DNA of 44,269 nucleotides from Gemmataceae bacterium. Its GTDB lineage: Bacteria > Planctomycetota > Planctomycetia > Gemmatales > Gemmataceae. Below the pieces are notes generated by a model. It searched no databases, had not been told where the DNA came from, and worked only from the letters and a program-made list of their open reading frames with translations. The DNA lies in contig JANWVV010000032.1 of NCBI GenBank assembly GCA_025055795.1, forward strand, positions 1-44,269, read 5' to 3'. Below, piece by piece: positions 25,995 to 37,057 of the stretch. Numbering within the stretch: the first letter of the stretch is position 1; each line of letters starts with the position of its first letter. The position numbers and the translations under genes are program-made.

Positions 25995-27545
25995 ATGATG
26001 ACGCTGTATGTTGCCCCTTTGCTGGGCGGTTTGCTGGCGGGATTGATCATAACCCGTCTGATGATCCCGTTGGCCCGCTGGACAGGATGGCTGGACTATC
26101 CCGATTGTCAAAGGAAGCTGCAGCAGCAGGCAGTGCCGTTCGGTGGCGGCGTGGCCGTTTACCTGGCCACACTAGTCACACTCGCATGTCTGAATTGGTC
26201 AGAGCCAGTAGTGGCGGGCCTGTGGTCGTCGGGGCTGCCGGCCGGGGGCTTGCTGGTGGCCGCTACCCTTGTTTTGCTGGTTGGTGTCGTCGATGATCGG
26301 TTTAATTTGCGGGCCCGTCACAAATTATATGGCCAGATCGTGGCCGTGCTGATTGTGATCGGTGCCGGTGGCTGCTGCATTGATCGGATCAGCTTGTTCG
26401 GCTGGACCATCGATCTGGGGATACTAGCTGTGCCAGTTACCGTGCTCTGGTTGTTGGCATGTATCAATGCATTGAACCTGATCGATGGGATGGACGGGCT
26501 GTTAGGTACTGTTGGCAGCATTGCGTTAGCCTCGTTTGGCATCCTGGCTGTTTTGTCGCAGCATCATTTGGCAGCTCTGATCGCCTTCAGCATGCTGGGG
26601 GCGGTGTTAGGCTTTTTGTGGTGGAACCTGCCACCGGCACGTATTTACATGGGCGACGCCGGGAGTATGCTTATCGGTTTGGTGGTAGGGGCCCTAGCCA
26701 TTCAGACCTCGCTGAAGGGACCGGCTACCGTAGCGTTGGGGGCTCCTTTGGCTATCCTGGTGCTGCCTATGTTTGACACCATGGCGGCCGTCATCCGGCG
26801 GAAACTGACAGGGCGTGGATTAGCCGCTGCCGATCGCGGACATCTGCATCACGTTCTGTTACGCCACGGACTGACCGCCCCGCGGGTTCTGATACTGGCA
26901 GCAGTGCTGGCTGTTCTGGCCGCGGGAGGTGCCTTGGCTAGCATTGCCTTTCAAAACGATCTGTATGCCTTCGTCAGTGGGGCAGGGGTAATTGTGGCTC
27001 TGGTAGCCGGTAAACTGTTCGGTTACGCCGAGTGGAAACTGGTGCAGAAGCGACTGGCGGCTGCCGCTCAGGCCTTGTTGCAGCCAGTGCAGTCGCCCGC
27101 GGCTGGCCAGGAATTGGCCGTACACCTCCAAGGGGCCGCTCGATGGGATCTGCTTTGGCAGGAGCTGCTCGTGGCGGCCCAACGCCTGCAGTTGCACAGC
27201 CTTTGTCTGGACGTTAACGCCCCCGCTTTGCACGAGAACTACTACGCCTGCTGGTACTCCACCGGTATAGGCTCCGATGCCCCTGATCTGTGGCGCATCG
27301 AGGTACCGCTACTGCTGGAACAGCGACCGTTAGGACGACTGACGCTGACATTGGCCCGCCGCCACCAATCGCTGACCGAGGCCATGCAAGTCATCATTCC
27401 AATCATTGAGGCTGCCGAGCAACGAGCTGGACAGATCATCTGCCAACAAACCCGCACCCCGCTGCCGCAATCCCTTGCAGCCACCCGCGAAACGACCGAA
27501 CTCGCGTTTACCTGGGATGCCACACCCGTCACGGCCAAAGGATAG
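25995..27545 (+). CDS. Undecaprenyl-phosphate sugar-1-phosphate transferase, WecA/MraY family, with C-terminal extension
   Basis: An integral membrane enzyme that moves a (GlcNAc-type) sugar 1-phosphate from UDP-sugar to undecaprenyl phosphate, starting synthesis of surface glycans. About ten hydrophobic helices span residues 1-345. Family motifs: GVVDDRFNLRARHK with Asp100/Asp101, NLIDGMDGL (161-169), MGDAGS (219-224) and the HLHH loop (283-286) of the WecA subgroup. The remaining 170 residues (about 347-516) are soluble, not part of the core family, and look like a separate mixed alpha/beta domain. Length 516 against about 350 for WecA. The gene begins ATGATG with no clear Shine-Dalgarno sequence, behind an AT-rich region with repeated sites. 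Confidence 0.9.
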   Translation: MMTLYVAPLLGGLLAGLIITRLMIPLARWTGWLDYPDCQRKLQQQAVPFGGGVAVYLATLVTLACLNWSEPVVAGLWSSGLPAGGLLVAATLVLLVGVVDDRFNLRARHKLYGQIVAVLIVIGAGGCCIDRISLFGWTIDLGILAVPVTVLWLLACINALNLIDGMDGLLGTVGSIALASFGILAVLSQHHLAALIAFSMLGAVLGFLWWNLPPARIYMGDAGSMLIGLVVGALAIQTSLKGPATVALGAPLAILVLPMFDTMAAVIRRKLTGRGLAAADRGHLHHVLLRHGLTAPRVLILAAVLAVLAAGGALASIAFQNDLYAFVSGAGVIVALVAGKLFGYAEWKLVQKRLAAAAQALLQPVQSPAAGQELAVHLQGAARWDLLWQELLVAAQRLQLHSLCLDVNAPALHENYYACWYSTGIGSDAPDLWRIEVPLLLEQRPLGRLTLTLARRHQSLTEAMQVIIPIIEAAEQRAGQIICQQTRTPLPQSLAATRETTELAFTWDATPVTAKG

Positions 27546-27897
27546 GCACATCCACTTTCTGTCAACCCTTTACACAGACCGCAGCTCAATGTATCCCTGT
27601 CCTGAACATGCAACCTCGTTTGGTCGTTTGGACGAATGTTTGTAGTAAACAAAAAATTGAACCATGGAGCCATACCTTCGGTTTACCATTGCTGCTGTTC
27701 ACTCACCTTAGGGCTGATGACAGACTCTGTCTGGCCAGGAGTAGTATTATCCGGCACGAACTGCTAGGGAGAGGACCAGGGCTGGATGAGTCGGAGTTAT
27801 AGGAATTTAATGAGTAAATAGCGGTGACTAAGCATTCTAGAATCTTTTCGGGTCTATCTCCGGATAGGGCAGAGTACTTCGAGAGGAGCTGGACTGG
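27546..27897. other. Convergent gap between the WecA-like gene and atpC
   Basis: No gene supported in 352 bp. A small stem CTATC-TCCG-GATAG lies near 27853-27867, some 35 bases beyond the atpC stop on the minus strand. It is too weak to name as the terminator of the ATP synthase operon. Confidence 0.35.
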
Positions 27898-28398
27898 TTA
27901 CGGTCGTTGGCTATTGTGTAAGGCAACACGGGCCAGGCCGGTAGCGCGGTCGCGGGCTTTAGCCTTGGCAGACCGTTCACCAGGCGTGGTAGCGGGGAGA
28001 GCTTCGGCATCGCGACGGGCACCCTCGGCCACGGCGGCTGTTATTTCCTCGGCGGGCACCGCTCGGTCGGTCAGCACGGTGACCACATCCTGACGCACCT
28101 GGACAAAGCCGAACTCCACGTACCAGCGTTGGGTGATGGCTCCGCCACTTTTGAGACGTAGCTCGCCTGCACCCAGACGGGCGACGAACGGAGCATGACC
28201 GGAGAGCACCGCCGCCTCGCCATCGTATAATGGCAGTACCACCATTTCTGCGTGGGTATCCAGAACGGCCCGCTCCGGCGTTACCACGGTAACCCGGACG
28301 CGATCATGACGAGCATCAGCCAGTTCCGTAGCTTCGCTGGGCATGAGCGTGTGCTCCACGGCGGCCTGGACGGTCGGTTCGGGGACGGTATCGGCCAT
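27898..28398 (-). CDS. atpC: ATP synthase F1 epsilon subunit
   Basis: Epsilon couples rotation of the gamma/c-ring shaft and inhibits ATP hydrolysis. The beta-sandwich domain is recognisable at about residues 30-115: VRVTVVTPERAVLDTHAEMVVLPLYDGEAAVLSGHAPFVARLGAGELRLK. The helical tail is at 120-166. The frame is open to 28488, but the start at ATG 28398 (MADTVPEP) is preferred because the additional 30 residues are not family-like. The mature protein has an N-terminal extension of about 30 residues ahead of the usual start. Last gene of the operon, about 95 bp after atpD. Confidence 0.9.
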   Translation of the reverse strand: MADTVPEPTVQAAVEHTLMPSEATELADARHDRVRVTVVTPERAVLDTHAEMVVLPLYDGEAAVLSGHAPFVARLGAGELRLKSGGAITQRWYVEFGFVQVRQDVVTVLTDRAVPAEEITAAVAEGARRDAEALPATTPGERSAKAKARDRATGLARVALHNSQRP

Positions 28399-28493
28399 GG
28401 TAGTATTCTCGCACCGAGGACTCAGGCAGCAGGAACGAGGCTTGTTGGGCCAGGAGTTGATTCGGCAACGGTTGGAAACACCTGACACCGTGC

Positions 28494-29993
<1,500 letters not shown>

Positions 29994-30124
29994 TTAAAGC
30001 TAACGCAAATCAACCAATCGACAGTTAGGGCTTAGCTTTGCCGGAAAGCAGCTATCGGGGGCGGCAGTGGTATGGTTGTTGTCTACCCGGGAGCCGCCAA
30101 TCCGACCCGCCAGGCCGCTTGGGC

Positions 30125-31045
30125 TCATTTGAGTGCCTCGGCACTGGTAATCAGTTCGGTGATCTCGCGGGTAATGTTGGCCTGACGCGTGCGGTTGTAC
30201 AGGCGTGTGATCTCCTTGATCAATTCGCCGGCATTTTCGGTGGCGGCTTTCATGGCGATCCGGCGGGCTATCTGTTCGCTGACGGCGGCATCAAGGAAGC
30301 ACTTGAACAAGCGGACTTTACAGGCTGTGGGGACCAGCTCGGCAAGAATTTCCTGAGCGTCGGGCAGGAATTCGTAGTCGATGCGCCATCGGGTCGAGCC
30401 GCTGGGGGAGGTGCTTGCAGCTGTGGGGGGCACAGGTGTGCCGCGACGGCTCTCGATGGTTAACGACCCCAATGGTAGCAGTGTTTCCACCACGGCCTCC
30501 TGACGGGCTGCATTGTGAAACTTCATGTATGCGACTTTGACTTCATCGACGGCAGCCGTGCTGTACAGCTCGATGTAACGGCTGGCCAATACCTCCACCT
30601 CGGCAAATGCCGGTCGGTCCTCGAAGTGAGTATATTCCCGGCTTCGCTCCAGACGCTGGAAGCGGAAAAAGGTGATTCCGCGTTTGCCTGCTACTTCCAG
30701 CTCAAAGGGGATGCCCTGCTGCTGGTAACGCTGGATGGCGGCCTGGGCTTCCCGCAAAATGGAAGCGTTATAGCCACCGCACAGCCCCCGGTTGGCCGTG
30801 ATGACCAGCAGCAACCCTTTGCGTACGGGCCGGCTGACCAGTAACGGGTGGCTGATTTCCCCAGACAAATTGTGGCTTAAATCGGCCGTGATCTCCGCGA
30901 TTTTGCGGGTATAGGCGTCGGCTTCCAACGCTCGCTTCAACGCACGCTGAAAGCGTGTTGTGGCGATCAGCTCCATCGTCCGTGTGATCTTGCGGATGTT
31001 GCGGACCGCCTTACGGCGTTTGACCAATGCTCGCAGGTTAGCCAT
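30125..31045 (-). CDS. atpG: ATP synthase F1 gamma subunit
   Basis: Central rotating shaft of F1. The N-terminal helix ANLRALVKRRKAVRNIRKITRTMELIATTR and C-terminal helix (AGELIKEITRLYNRTRQANITREITELI) are the conserved coiled coil. ITANRGLCGGYN in the middle is the family signature. An additional Pro/Ser/Thr-rich loop (SRRGTPVPPTAASTSPSGS, about residue 200) lies before YEFLPDAQEIL and makes the protein slightly longer (306 residues) than the usual 290. The ATG at 31045 has AAGGAG about 12 bases upstream and gives the family N-terminus. A TTG at 31066 is in frame. Confidence 0.95.
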   Translation of the reverse strand: MANLRALVKRRKAVRNIRKITRTMELIATTRFQRALKRALEADAYTRKIAEITADLSHNLSGEISHPLLVSRPVRKGLLLVITANRGLCGGYNASILREAQAAIQRYQQQGIPFELEVAGKRGITFFRFQRLERSREYTHFEDRPAFAEVEVLASRYIELYSTAAVDEVKVAYMKFHNAARQEAVVETLLPLGSLTIESRRGTPVPPTAASTSPSGSTRWRIDYEFLPDAQEILAELVPTACKVRLFKCFLDAAVSEQIARRIAMKAATENAGELIKEITRLYNRTRQANITREITELITSAEALK

Positions 31046-31249
31046 GGCCTGGTGCAGCTCCTTCAAGGGGGCAGGGCGGACTAGCCAATGGTTCTGTTAA
31101 CCAGGGCCAGCCTCGTCTGTGGTAAGACGAATAAACGCGGGCACATCCACATGGGGCGACTGTTCCGTGACTCCTGCCTGGCGTAACGACCAAGGCTGTT
31201 CCGCCAATCAGAATCATTACAGGGGCCGGGGCAACCACTCACTGCGCCG

Positions 31250-32968
31250 TTATGCCTTGAACTGCAACTGGAATTCGGCAATCGCTGCGTTCAGTTTCTC
31301 GATGATTTCCGGGGTCAGATCCTTTTCTTTCATTAACAACTGACGTACCTCCGGCTTCTGTTCGCGCATGAAGGTCAGGAACTGTTCCTCCCAAGCCTTG
31401 ACTTTGTTTCGTTCGATTTTGTCCAAGGCCCCGCTGTTACCCGCGTAGATGATCATGACCTGATCGACAACGTGCATGGGCTTATATTGCGGCTGCTTGA
31501 GGATTTCTACCATACGGTAGCCGCGTTCCAATTGGGCCTGAGTGACTTTGTCCAGTTCGGTACCTAGTTGGGCGAAGGCTTCCAGCTCGCGGAACTGGGC
31601 CAGAGCCAGCTTGAGGCCACCGGCTACCAGCTTGTGTTTCATCGCTTTGATCTGGGCATTGCCCCCGACACGGGAAACGGAAATGCCCACGTCCACAGCC
31701 GGAAGAACACCAGCATTTTTCAGGTCCGGCTGTAGGTAGATCTGACCATCGGTGATGGAGATCACATTGGTGGGAATGTAGGCGGAGACTTCCCCTTCCA
31801 GGGTTTCAATAATGGGTAGAGCAGTGAGGGAGCCTCCGCTCCCAACGACGCGGGCGATTTTGCAGTCGGGGAAATGTTGCAGGTCACGTTGGGCCTGGCG
31901 TAGGCCGGAAAATTCGCCCGGACCGGTGTAGACCATACCTTCGTCGCCAGGGCCGCGCCGTTCCGTTGGGTTGCTCCGCTTGTTGACTCCCCAATCGGCC
32001 CGGACTTGTGATTCATCGGCATCTTTGGGTACAATCACGTATTTTTCCGCCAGTTTGGCGGCCCGCTCCAGCAGACGGGAATGGCAGTAGAAAATGTCGC
32101 CGGGATAGGCCTCCCGTCCAGGGGGACGACGCACCAGTAGCGACAGTTGCCGGTAGGCGGCCGCTTGCTTGGACAGGTCATCATAAACGCAGAGGGTATC
32201 GCGTCCTTCTTCATACATGAAGTATTCGGCCATGGCACAGCCGGCATAGGGTGCGATGTATTGCAGCGGGGCCGCATCCGAGGAAGAAGCGACCACGACA
32301 ATGGTGTAGTCCATCGCCCCATGTTCCCGGAGTTTTTCCACCACGGCGGCGGTCTTCGACTCCATCTGCCCGCAGGCCACGTAAACGCAGATGACGTTCT
32401 CTTCCTTCTGATTGATGATGGTGTCGATGGCAATGGCGGTTTTGCCGGTTTTCCGGTCGCCAATGATCAGTTCGCGTTGCCCCCGGCCGATGGGGGTCAT
32501 GGCATCAATGGCCTTGATGCCGGTTTGCAGGGGAGTTTTAACCGGCTGACGCTCCACGACGCCTGGGGCGGGAGACTCGACAGGTCGACGCTTGGTGGCC
32601 AGGATCGGGCCTTTGCCATCCAGGGGGTTACCCAGTGGGTCGACCACCCGGCCGATGAGAGCTGGTCCTACCGGTACGGACAACAGCTCGCCGGTGGTTC
32701 GGACTTCCATGCCCTCGCGGACCTTCAGGTAGTCGCCCAGAATAATGACGGCGACAGAGGTTTCCTCCAGGTTGAAGGCCAATCCTTTCACACCCGCTTC
32801 GGGGAAGTCGATCAGTTCCCCGGCCATGACCTCCGACAGGCCATAGCAGCGGGCAATGCCGTCGCCTACTTCCAGGACGCGGCCGGTGGTCCGGGTGTCC
32901 GTCTGGGTGCGGAACTGCAGCAGTTCCTCACGCAAGACAGAAGCGATCTCGTCGGTTTTGAATCTCAT
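31250..32968 (-). CDS. atpA: ATP synthase F1 alpha subunit, with a ~65-residue insertion
   Basis: Non-catalytic nucleotide-binding subunit of F1. The Walker A motif GDRKTGKT is at 170-177, and [26 protein letters not shown] and the C-terminal helical domain are intact. The protein has 572 residues instead of about 505. The excess lies between LLERAAKL (ending about 306) and [10 protein letters not shown] (from 376), where other bacteria have about five residues. The inserted part contains [19 protein letters not shown] and a Gly-rich turn. The ATG at 32968 has GAGGA a few bases upstream, and the codons overlap the end of atpH by 41 bp, consistent with coupled translation. Confidence 0.97.
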   Translation of the reverse strand: MRFKTDEIASVLREELLQFRTQTDTRTTGRVLEVGDGIARCYGLSEVMAGELIDFPEAGVKGLAFNLEETSVAVIILGDYLKVREGMEVRTTGELLSVPVGPALIGRVVDPLGNPLDGKGPILATKRRPVESPAPGVVERQPVKTPLQTGIKAIDAMTPIGRGQRELIIGDRKTGKTAIAIDTIINQKEENVICVYVACGQMESKTAAVVEKLREHGAMDYTIVVVASSSDAAPLQYIAPYAGCAMAEYFMYEEGRDTLCVYDDLSKQAAAYRQLSLLVRRPPGREAYPGDIFYCHSRLLERAAKLAEKYVIVPKDADESQVRADWGVNKRSNPTERRGPGDEGMVYTGPGEFSGLRQAQRDLQHFPDCKIARVVGSGGSLTALPIIETLEGEVSAYIPTNVISITDGQIYLQPDLKNAGVLPAVDVGISVSRVGGNAQIKAMKHKLVAGGLKLALAQFRELEAFAQLGTELDKVTQAQLERGYRMVEILKQPQYKPMHVVDQVMIIYAGNSGALDKIERNKVKAWEEQFLTFMREQKPEVRQLLMKEKDLTPEIIEKLNAAIAEFQLQFKA

Positions 32969-33623
32969 GGCTTCCTCGTGCAAGTAACTGGTGGCAGAAG
33001 GAATGCAGGCGGGTGCGGATGGAGGTATCGAAGACGCGGTCGCCGATGCGGACGATCACTCCGCCGATCAGTTCGGGGCGGAGCCGGACCAGCAGCACAG
33101 GGGTGCCCTGCACCAACGGGCGTAGGGCGTCGGCCAGTGCCTGGACACTGCCATTTTCCAGTGGGGCGGCGCTTTCGACCACCACGCGGCGACGGCCGGC
33201 TCGCTGCTCCAGGAGCGTCCAGTAGGCCAGAACGGCCGGACGCAATAATCCCAAGCGGTCCTTGTTGTTGAGCAGACGTAAAAAATCTACAAACAGGGGG
33301 GTAGCTTTGCCCTCGAACAACTGCACAATCAGTTCGTCCTTGCGGCGGCGGCTGACGGCAGGGCTGGCCAGAAAGGCTTCCAGCCCCTCGACGTTGGGGA
33401 ATACCTCCTGCAGCAGGGCGTCCAGGTCGTCGGCCACGGCCGGGGCCAGCTGTTGCGAATCGGCTGCAGCCAGCAGGGCTTCGGCGTAGATGCGCGGTAG
33501 CCGACCCCAGGGGCCCCCTTCAATCCCGCGCAGACTGGTCAGGTAATAACGCCGCAAACGTTCCTGCTGATCCAGGGGGACGTCCGCTGGAAACAGCACT
33601 TGGATCGCGTCGGCTCCGGTCAC
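32928..33623 (-). CDS. atpH: ATP synthase F1 delta subunit
   Basis: Peripheral-stalk subunit that ties F1 to the b subunits. The product has the family pattern [11 protein letters not shown] near residue 45, a helical N-terminal domain, and the C-terminal [52 protein letters not shown] signature. Compared with about 180 residues in E. coli it has about 45 additional N-terminal residues. The GTG start at 33623 has GGAGAGG 8 bases upstream. Its last 41 bp overlap atpA. A leading stretch of nearly 200 bp separates it from atpF. Confidence 0.93.
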   Translation of the reverse strand: MTGADAIQVLFPADVPLDQQERLRRYYLTSLRGIEGGPWGRLPRIYAEALLAAADSQQLAPAVADDLDALLQEVFPNVEGLEAFLASPAVSRRRKDELIVQLFEGKATPLFVDFLRLLNNKDRLGLLRPAVLAYWTLLEQRAGRRRVVVESAAPLENGSVQALADALRPLVQGTPVLLVRLRPELIGGVIVRIGDRVFDTSIRTRLHSFCHQLLARGSHEIQNRRDRFCLA

Positions 33624-33811
33624 GATGTCCGCCTCTCCGGGTTGTTACTACAACTTCACAGCAAGTTGGCTGATTCGGACCAATCCTTAGTGTCTTCCTT
33701 AATTTCGAGATTCAGGTGAGTATGTAATGTTTGGTTTTACTAACCGTGACTCGCGTTCAGATTGTCATGGGGCGTTGGCTTGTTTTTTATTTGGCGTGAA
33801 GGTAGTAAATT

Positions 33812-34504
33812 TCACGCCGCAGGGCCAGCGGCCCGTTGCAATTCGGCTACGGCTTCGTGCAGCAGGCGGCGATGGTCTTCCGGGGTGATGTCTCGTGCCA
33901 GCACTTTGGAAGAAAGTAACGCGGCCAGCTCCACGGCACGGTCGTAGATTTCAGCCAAGGCGGCGTCACGTGCCGCAGCAATTTCCCGGCGGGCCCGCTC
34001 GCGTTCCGCGGCAGCTTCTCGTGCTCCCGCCTCCCGCTCAGCGGCACGCAGAGCTTCGGCATCGCGTCGGGCCTCTTCCAGCATGGCCCGGACCTGCATC
34101 GCTGCGTCCTCCAGTTGCTTACGCGCCTGGGCCAGCAACGCCTTGGCTTCGTCCCGTTCCTTCTGGGCCTCGGCGAGGGCTGCACGGATGTTCGCTTCCC
34201 GCTTTTCCAGCCCTTCCCGGATGTGCGGCCAGGCATACTTGCTGATGATGAACACCAGCAGGCCGAAAACGATCAGGGTGTAGATTCCCAAATCGTACCG
34301 TTTCAGGCCGAGGAAGCCCAGTTTGTCCTCTTGGGCATGGCTCGATCCGTGCGCCGAAGTGGCCTCGGCAAACAAAGCAGGCACACCCCATGCTGCAGGC
34401 GAGGCAACAGCCGCTGCGGCAGACGGCGTGGCCACATCGCCTCGGACGTTACTCATACCGCCCAGCACTACAGCTACTACCACGATGAACGTTCGGGCGT
34501 TCAT
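33812..34504 (-). CDS. atpF: ATP synthase Fo b subunit with N-terminal signal-like extension
   Basis: Peripheral stalk subunit: one membrane helix (LGIYTLIVFGLLVFIISKY, about 72-90) followed by a long charged helix (95-220) rich in Ala, Glu and Arg that reaches the top of F1. Unusually, 70 residues precede the membrane helix. The first 22 look like a signal peptide (MNARTFIVVVAVVLGG..), followed by an Ala/Pro-rich low-complexity stretch. Typical b subunits have fewer than ten residues before the helix. If cleaved, the mature N-terminus faces the periplasm, as the topology of b requires. The ATG at 34504 is chosen. The frame is open further to 34726, but that part is not protein-like. Confidence 0.92.
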   Translation of the reverse strand: MNARTFIVVVAVVLGGMSNVRGDVATPSAAAAVASPAAWGVPALFAEATSAHGSSHAQEDKLGFLGLKRYDLGIYTLIVFGLLVFIISKYAWPHIREGLEKREANIRAALAEAQKERDEAKALLAQARKQLEDAAMQVRAMLEEARRDAEALRAAEREAGAREAAAERERARREIAAARDAALAEIYDRAVELAALLSSKVLARDITPEDHRRLLHEAVAELQRAAGPAA

Positions 34505-34735
34505 GGGTTTTGTTCCCGTTCTCGTACGGTCAGTTGTTTGACTAATAGGGCCCGATTGTGTGGAACCTGCAACATCATCGCCTTTGGCATTCCGGCTGCT
34601 AGTTACCAACTCTGACGCCTGGGCTATTACGGTACCGCTTTTCGGACCAATTCTGGTCTCTGGTGCTTGGACACTGCGGCACAGTCGTGTTGATACGGGG
34701 CCTTCAGGCCGCTCTGTGCGGGCCACTGGCGTAGC

Positions 34736-35041
34736 TCACACGATCAGTGGCAGCAACAGGCAGAGCACCAGAGCAATAATGCCCGCCCCTTCCACCAGGC
34801 CTGCCAGGATGAACATAGCCCCCTGGATGGCTCCTGCTTGCTCGGGCTGTCGAGCGATGCCACTAAGAGCGGCATAGCCAACCAGACCGATGCCGATACC
34901 GATGCCGACGATGGCCAGGCCCATCCCGATGCCGGCTCCCAGGCCAGGATAGTTGGCTGTCGGTGTTGCCTGAGCGAAAAGTGGTGCTGCGGTGCTCAAC
35001 AGACCAAATAGGGCCAGAGCCATCAGCGTTACCACGCGCAT
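34736..35041 (-). CDS. atpE: ATP synthase Fo c subunit with N-terminal signal-like segment
   Basis: Proteolipid of the rotating ring. Two hydrophobic hairpin helices: helix 1 (about 33-62) carries the Gly motif GIGIGIG, the polar loop is ARQPE (63-67), and helix 2 (75-99) carries the ion-binding Glu84 in LVEGAG. Helix 1 has no Gln and helix 2 lacks the Ser next to Glu seen in known Na+-binding c subunits, so protons are the likely ion. The first 23 residues resemble a cleavable signal peptide (ending around LFAQA), giving a precursor of 101 residues. Strong GGGGAGG Shine-Dalgarno, as expected for the most abundant subunit. Confidence 0.95.
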   Translation of the reverse strand: MRVVTLMALALFGLLSTAAPLFAQATPTANYPGLGAGIGMGLAIVGIGIGIGLVGYAALSGIARQPEQAGAIQGAMFILAGLVEGAGIIALVLCLLLPLIV

Positions 35042-35139
35042 TGTCGGTTACCTCCCCAAATGGTGTTGGAATGTCCTATTGTGGCAGTTACCCTCGGAAT
35101 CGGCCACTCGTGGTCGATCCCTCAGGGGCGTATTCCTCG

Positions 35140-36003
35140 TCAGTGCGGCGGATGCTTGGCCAGACCAATGAACACCGCCGTCAAGAAGGTAAAGATAAAG
35201 GCTTGCAGGCCGGCAATGAACAATTCCAGCAGCGTCAGTGCTGTTACCAATACGACACTGAACGGTGCCACGATCCAAAACATCCAGTCTTTGGCAATCG
35301 GGATCCGGTATTGCGGATTATCGACAAGAGCGATGAAAAACAGGATGACAAACAAAACCGTATGGCCGGCTAGCATGTTAGCCAACAACCGGATGGCCAA
35401 TACCGCGACCCGAATAAAGGCGGTCAAATATTCCAGCACCGCCATGCCCACAATCAGCACTGTGGCGAAAATCTGTAAGGCCTTCCCCCCTTCCAAGTGT
35501 ATGTGAGGAATGAACGTTTTCAGATAGGGCAATAACCCGCCATGAGTTCGGATACCCGACAGATGGATGACAAAGAAGCTGACCAACGCCAAGGCGCCGG
35601 TGACCATGATTGAAGCGGTCGGCGATGCCAGGAAAGGCAACAAGCCGATCAGGTTCATGGCAAAAATGAACAGAAACAAGGTAGTCAGGTATGGTAAAAA
35701 GTCGTCGGCTTCTTTTTCTCCTAAGGCGGGCCGGGCAATCTTGTCGCGCACGAAAAAGACCAGGCTTTCGATGAGATTCCACAATTTACCCGTTGGGGGC
35801 TCGCCTGTGCGCATCTTGCGACCCAACCACAACAGCATCCAAGCTACCAGAACCGCACAGACTGTCATGAGCAGGATGAATTTCAGTGGGATTCCTGCAT
35901 ACTGCAGTCCGCGGATTTCGATGCCGGCCGTTTCGAATATGTGGAAAGTGTCGCTATCGGCGACGTGTTCGAATGGATTGAACTTGTTGCTGGTATCGGC
36001 CAT
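35140..36003 (-). CDS. atpB: ATP synthase Fo a subunit
   Basis: Membrane stator that forms the proton half-channels next to the c-ring. About six hydrophobic helices. The essential Arg is Arg205 in AIRLLANMLAGH, and the last helices carry LLELFIAGLQAFIFTFLTAVFI. The 287-residue length is normal. GAGG lies 8 bases before the ATG. A 262-bp gap separates it from the atpI-like gene, so a second promoter in front of it is possible. Confidence 0.95.
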   Translation of the reverse strand: MADTSNKFNPFEHVADSDTFHIFETAGIEIRGLQYAGIPLKFILLMTVCAVLVAWMLLWLGRKMRTGEPPTGKLWNLIESLVFFVRDKIARPALGEKEADDFLPYLTTLFLFIFAMNLIGLLPFLASPTASIMVTGALALVSFFVIHLSGIRTHGGLLPYLKTFIPHIHLEGGKALQIFATVLIVGMAVLEYLTAFIRVAVLAIRLLANMLAGHTVLFVILFFIALVDNPQYRIPIAKDWMFWIVAPFSVVLVTALTLLELFIAGLQAFIFTFLTAVFIGLAKHPPH

Positions 36004-36265
36004 GACGACGGCCTCGGCTAATCAGCGTATTGATTGAATTACGGTAAGTCGAACCGTGGGGTATGTTCCAACCTACAGTTGCTTGTTTCATCCTCCGTTA
36101 GGACTACCGGCCCGGGCTGGGAGCCACCCTTTGAATCCCCTCGCAGCTCGGTGTTGTCGCGGTGTTGGAGGTGTGTTGCCACCTCTGCCCAGCACTCCCT
36201 AAAGTTACATGCCGTGAAAACCCGGTGCGGTGGAAACATCCTTCGTCAGACCATAACCTCGTAGC

Positions 36266-36694
36266 TCACGCAGATGACAACGGGGGAAACCTGCTGCGGG
36301 TGTTCGTCCCGTTTTCTGACCGAGCCAGCCGCACCAGCACTGGGGTTTCCATTGTCAGCGTCACCAGGTAGGCACCCAGGAGCCAGCCCCAAAAGCAGAG
36401 TGGCCCCCACCCCAGGGAGTGCCGACACAGGAAAAACAGTGCGACACCGCCGCCAAAGCCCAGCACCAGCCGCAGGATAGAGGTCAGCATCACAATGGCT
36501 ACCCGGCCATACGCGGACATTTCCTGCCGTTGTACTAACCAGGCCGCCAATACCCCCGGTGGTAGTATCAGTGCCAGGGCGACCGCTGCGGCAGTCAGAT
36601 GACATCCCTGACCACTCAATCCGCTCACCAAAGCAGCAGGCAGGCCGATGATTAGGACTGGTCCCCCTGCCAATCGAGCAAGCAATCCTATCAC
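36266..36694 (-). CDS. AtpI-like small membrane protein of the ATP synthase operon
   Basis: A 142-residue protein with four hydrophobic helices (around residues 5-25, 28-50, 60-90 and 95-115), then a hydrophilic tail. Position, size and topology match AtpI (ATP synthase I chain), which helps c-ring assembly, but sequence similarity in this family is low. The GTG start at 36694 overlaps the TGA of the preceding gene (GTGA), a clear sign of translational coupling. This start is preferred over the longer frame up to 36964, which would run antisense to the family pattern and across the upstream gene. Confidence 0.75.
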   Translation of the reverse strand: MIGLLARLAGGPVLIIGLPAALVSGLSGQGCHLTAAAVALALILPPGVLAAWLVQRQEMSAYGRVAIVMLTSILRLVLGFGGGVALFFLCRHSLGWGPLCFWGWLLGAYLVTLTMETPVLVRLARSENGTNTRSRFPPLSSA

Positions 36695-36954
36695 CCTTGG
36701 GATTCCTGCTGCGGTGCTGCAGGTCCTGCTATGCCGCCGGAACGTTGCGACCGCTCCACACGTCCGCCTTGGCTGAGGCGATACAACAACCAAAAGGCGG
36801 CTGGTACGCCTAGCACTGTCAGGATCACCGTCAACAGAGGCAACGTCCCAAGCAGATAGTCTGCGACCAGACCTGCCAGGGTAAACGATACCATCTCCGA
36901 GCCTGCCAGCAGCAAGGTCAGAGACGCGGGCTGGCCTCGGCTTTGCTCCGGCAT
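36691..36954 (-). CDS. AtpZ-like putative F0F1-ATPase subunit
   Basis: An 87-residue protein with two hydrophobic helices (about 18-34 and 38-60) and a hydrophilic Arg/Gln-rich tail. The pattern GLVADYLLGTLPLLTVILTVLGVPAAFWLLYRL is like the AtpZ/ATPase_gene1 family. AtpZ with AtpI has been proposed to form a Mg2+/Ca2+ transporter or assembly factor for the ATP synthase. First gene of the operon. The ATG at 36954 is used (a TTG lies just before it). The TGA stop overlaps the GTG of the next gene. Confidence 0.78.
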   Translation of the reverse strand: MPEQSRGQPASLTLLLAGSEMVSFTLAGLVADYLLGTLPLLTVILTVLGVPAAFWLLYRLSQGGRVERSQRSGGIAGPAAPQQESQG

Positions 36955-37021
36955 CAACGTCCACTTGGCTCCGTCGCCGGTTCCTGCTATCTACCGCGCC
37001 TTCATTGTGGAACGTTGGCGT

Positions 37022-37050
37022 ATTGTCGGAATCTATCCCCCTTGTGGCAA
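37022..37050 (-). promoter_or_regulatory. Candidate sigma70-type promoter of the ATP synthase operon
   Basis: On the minus strand, TTGCCA (37050-37045) and GACAAT (37027-37022) are separated by 17 bases, 5/6 and 4/6 matches to the -35 and -10 consensus. The start of transcription would be about 60 bp before the first ATG of the operon. Sequence match only. Confidence 0.4.
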
Positions 37051-37057
37051 CCCATCG

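Noticed and set aside
36266..36964. Full-length 232-residue minus-strand frame over the atpZ-like gene
   Set aside because: The N-terminal 90 residues are out of frame with the atpZ-like gene. The GTG at 36694, overlapping its stop, is the better start.
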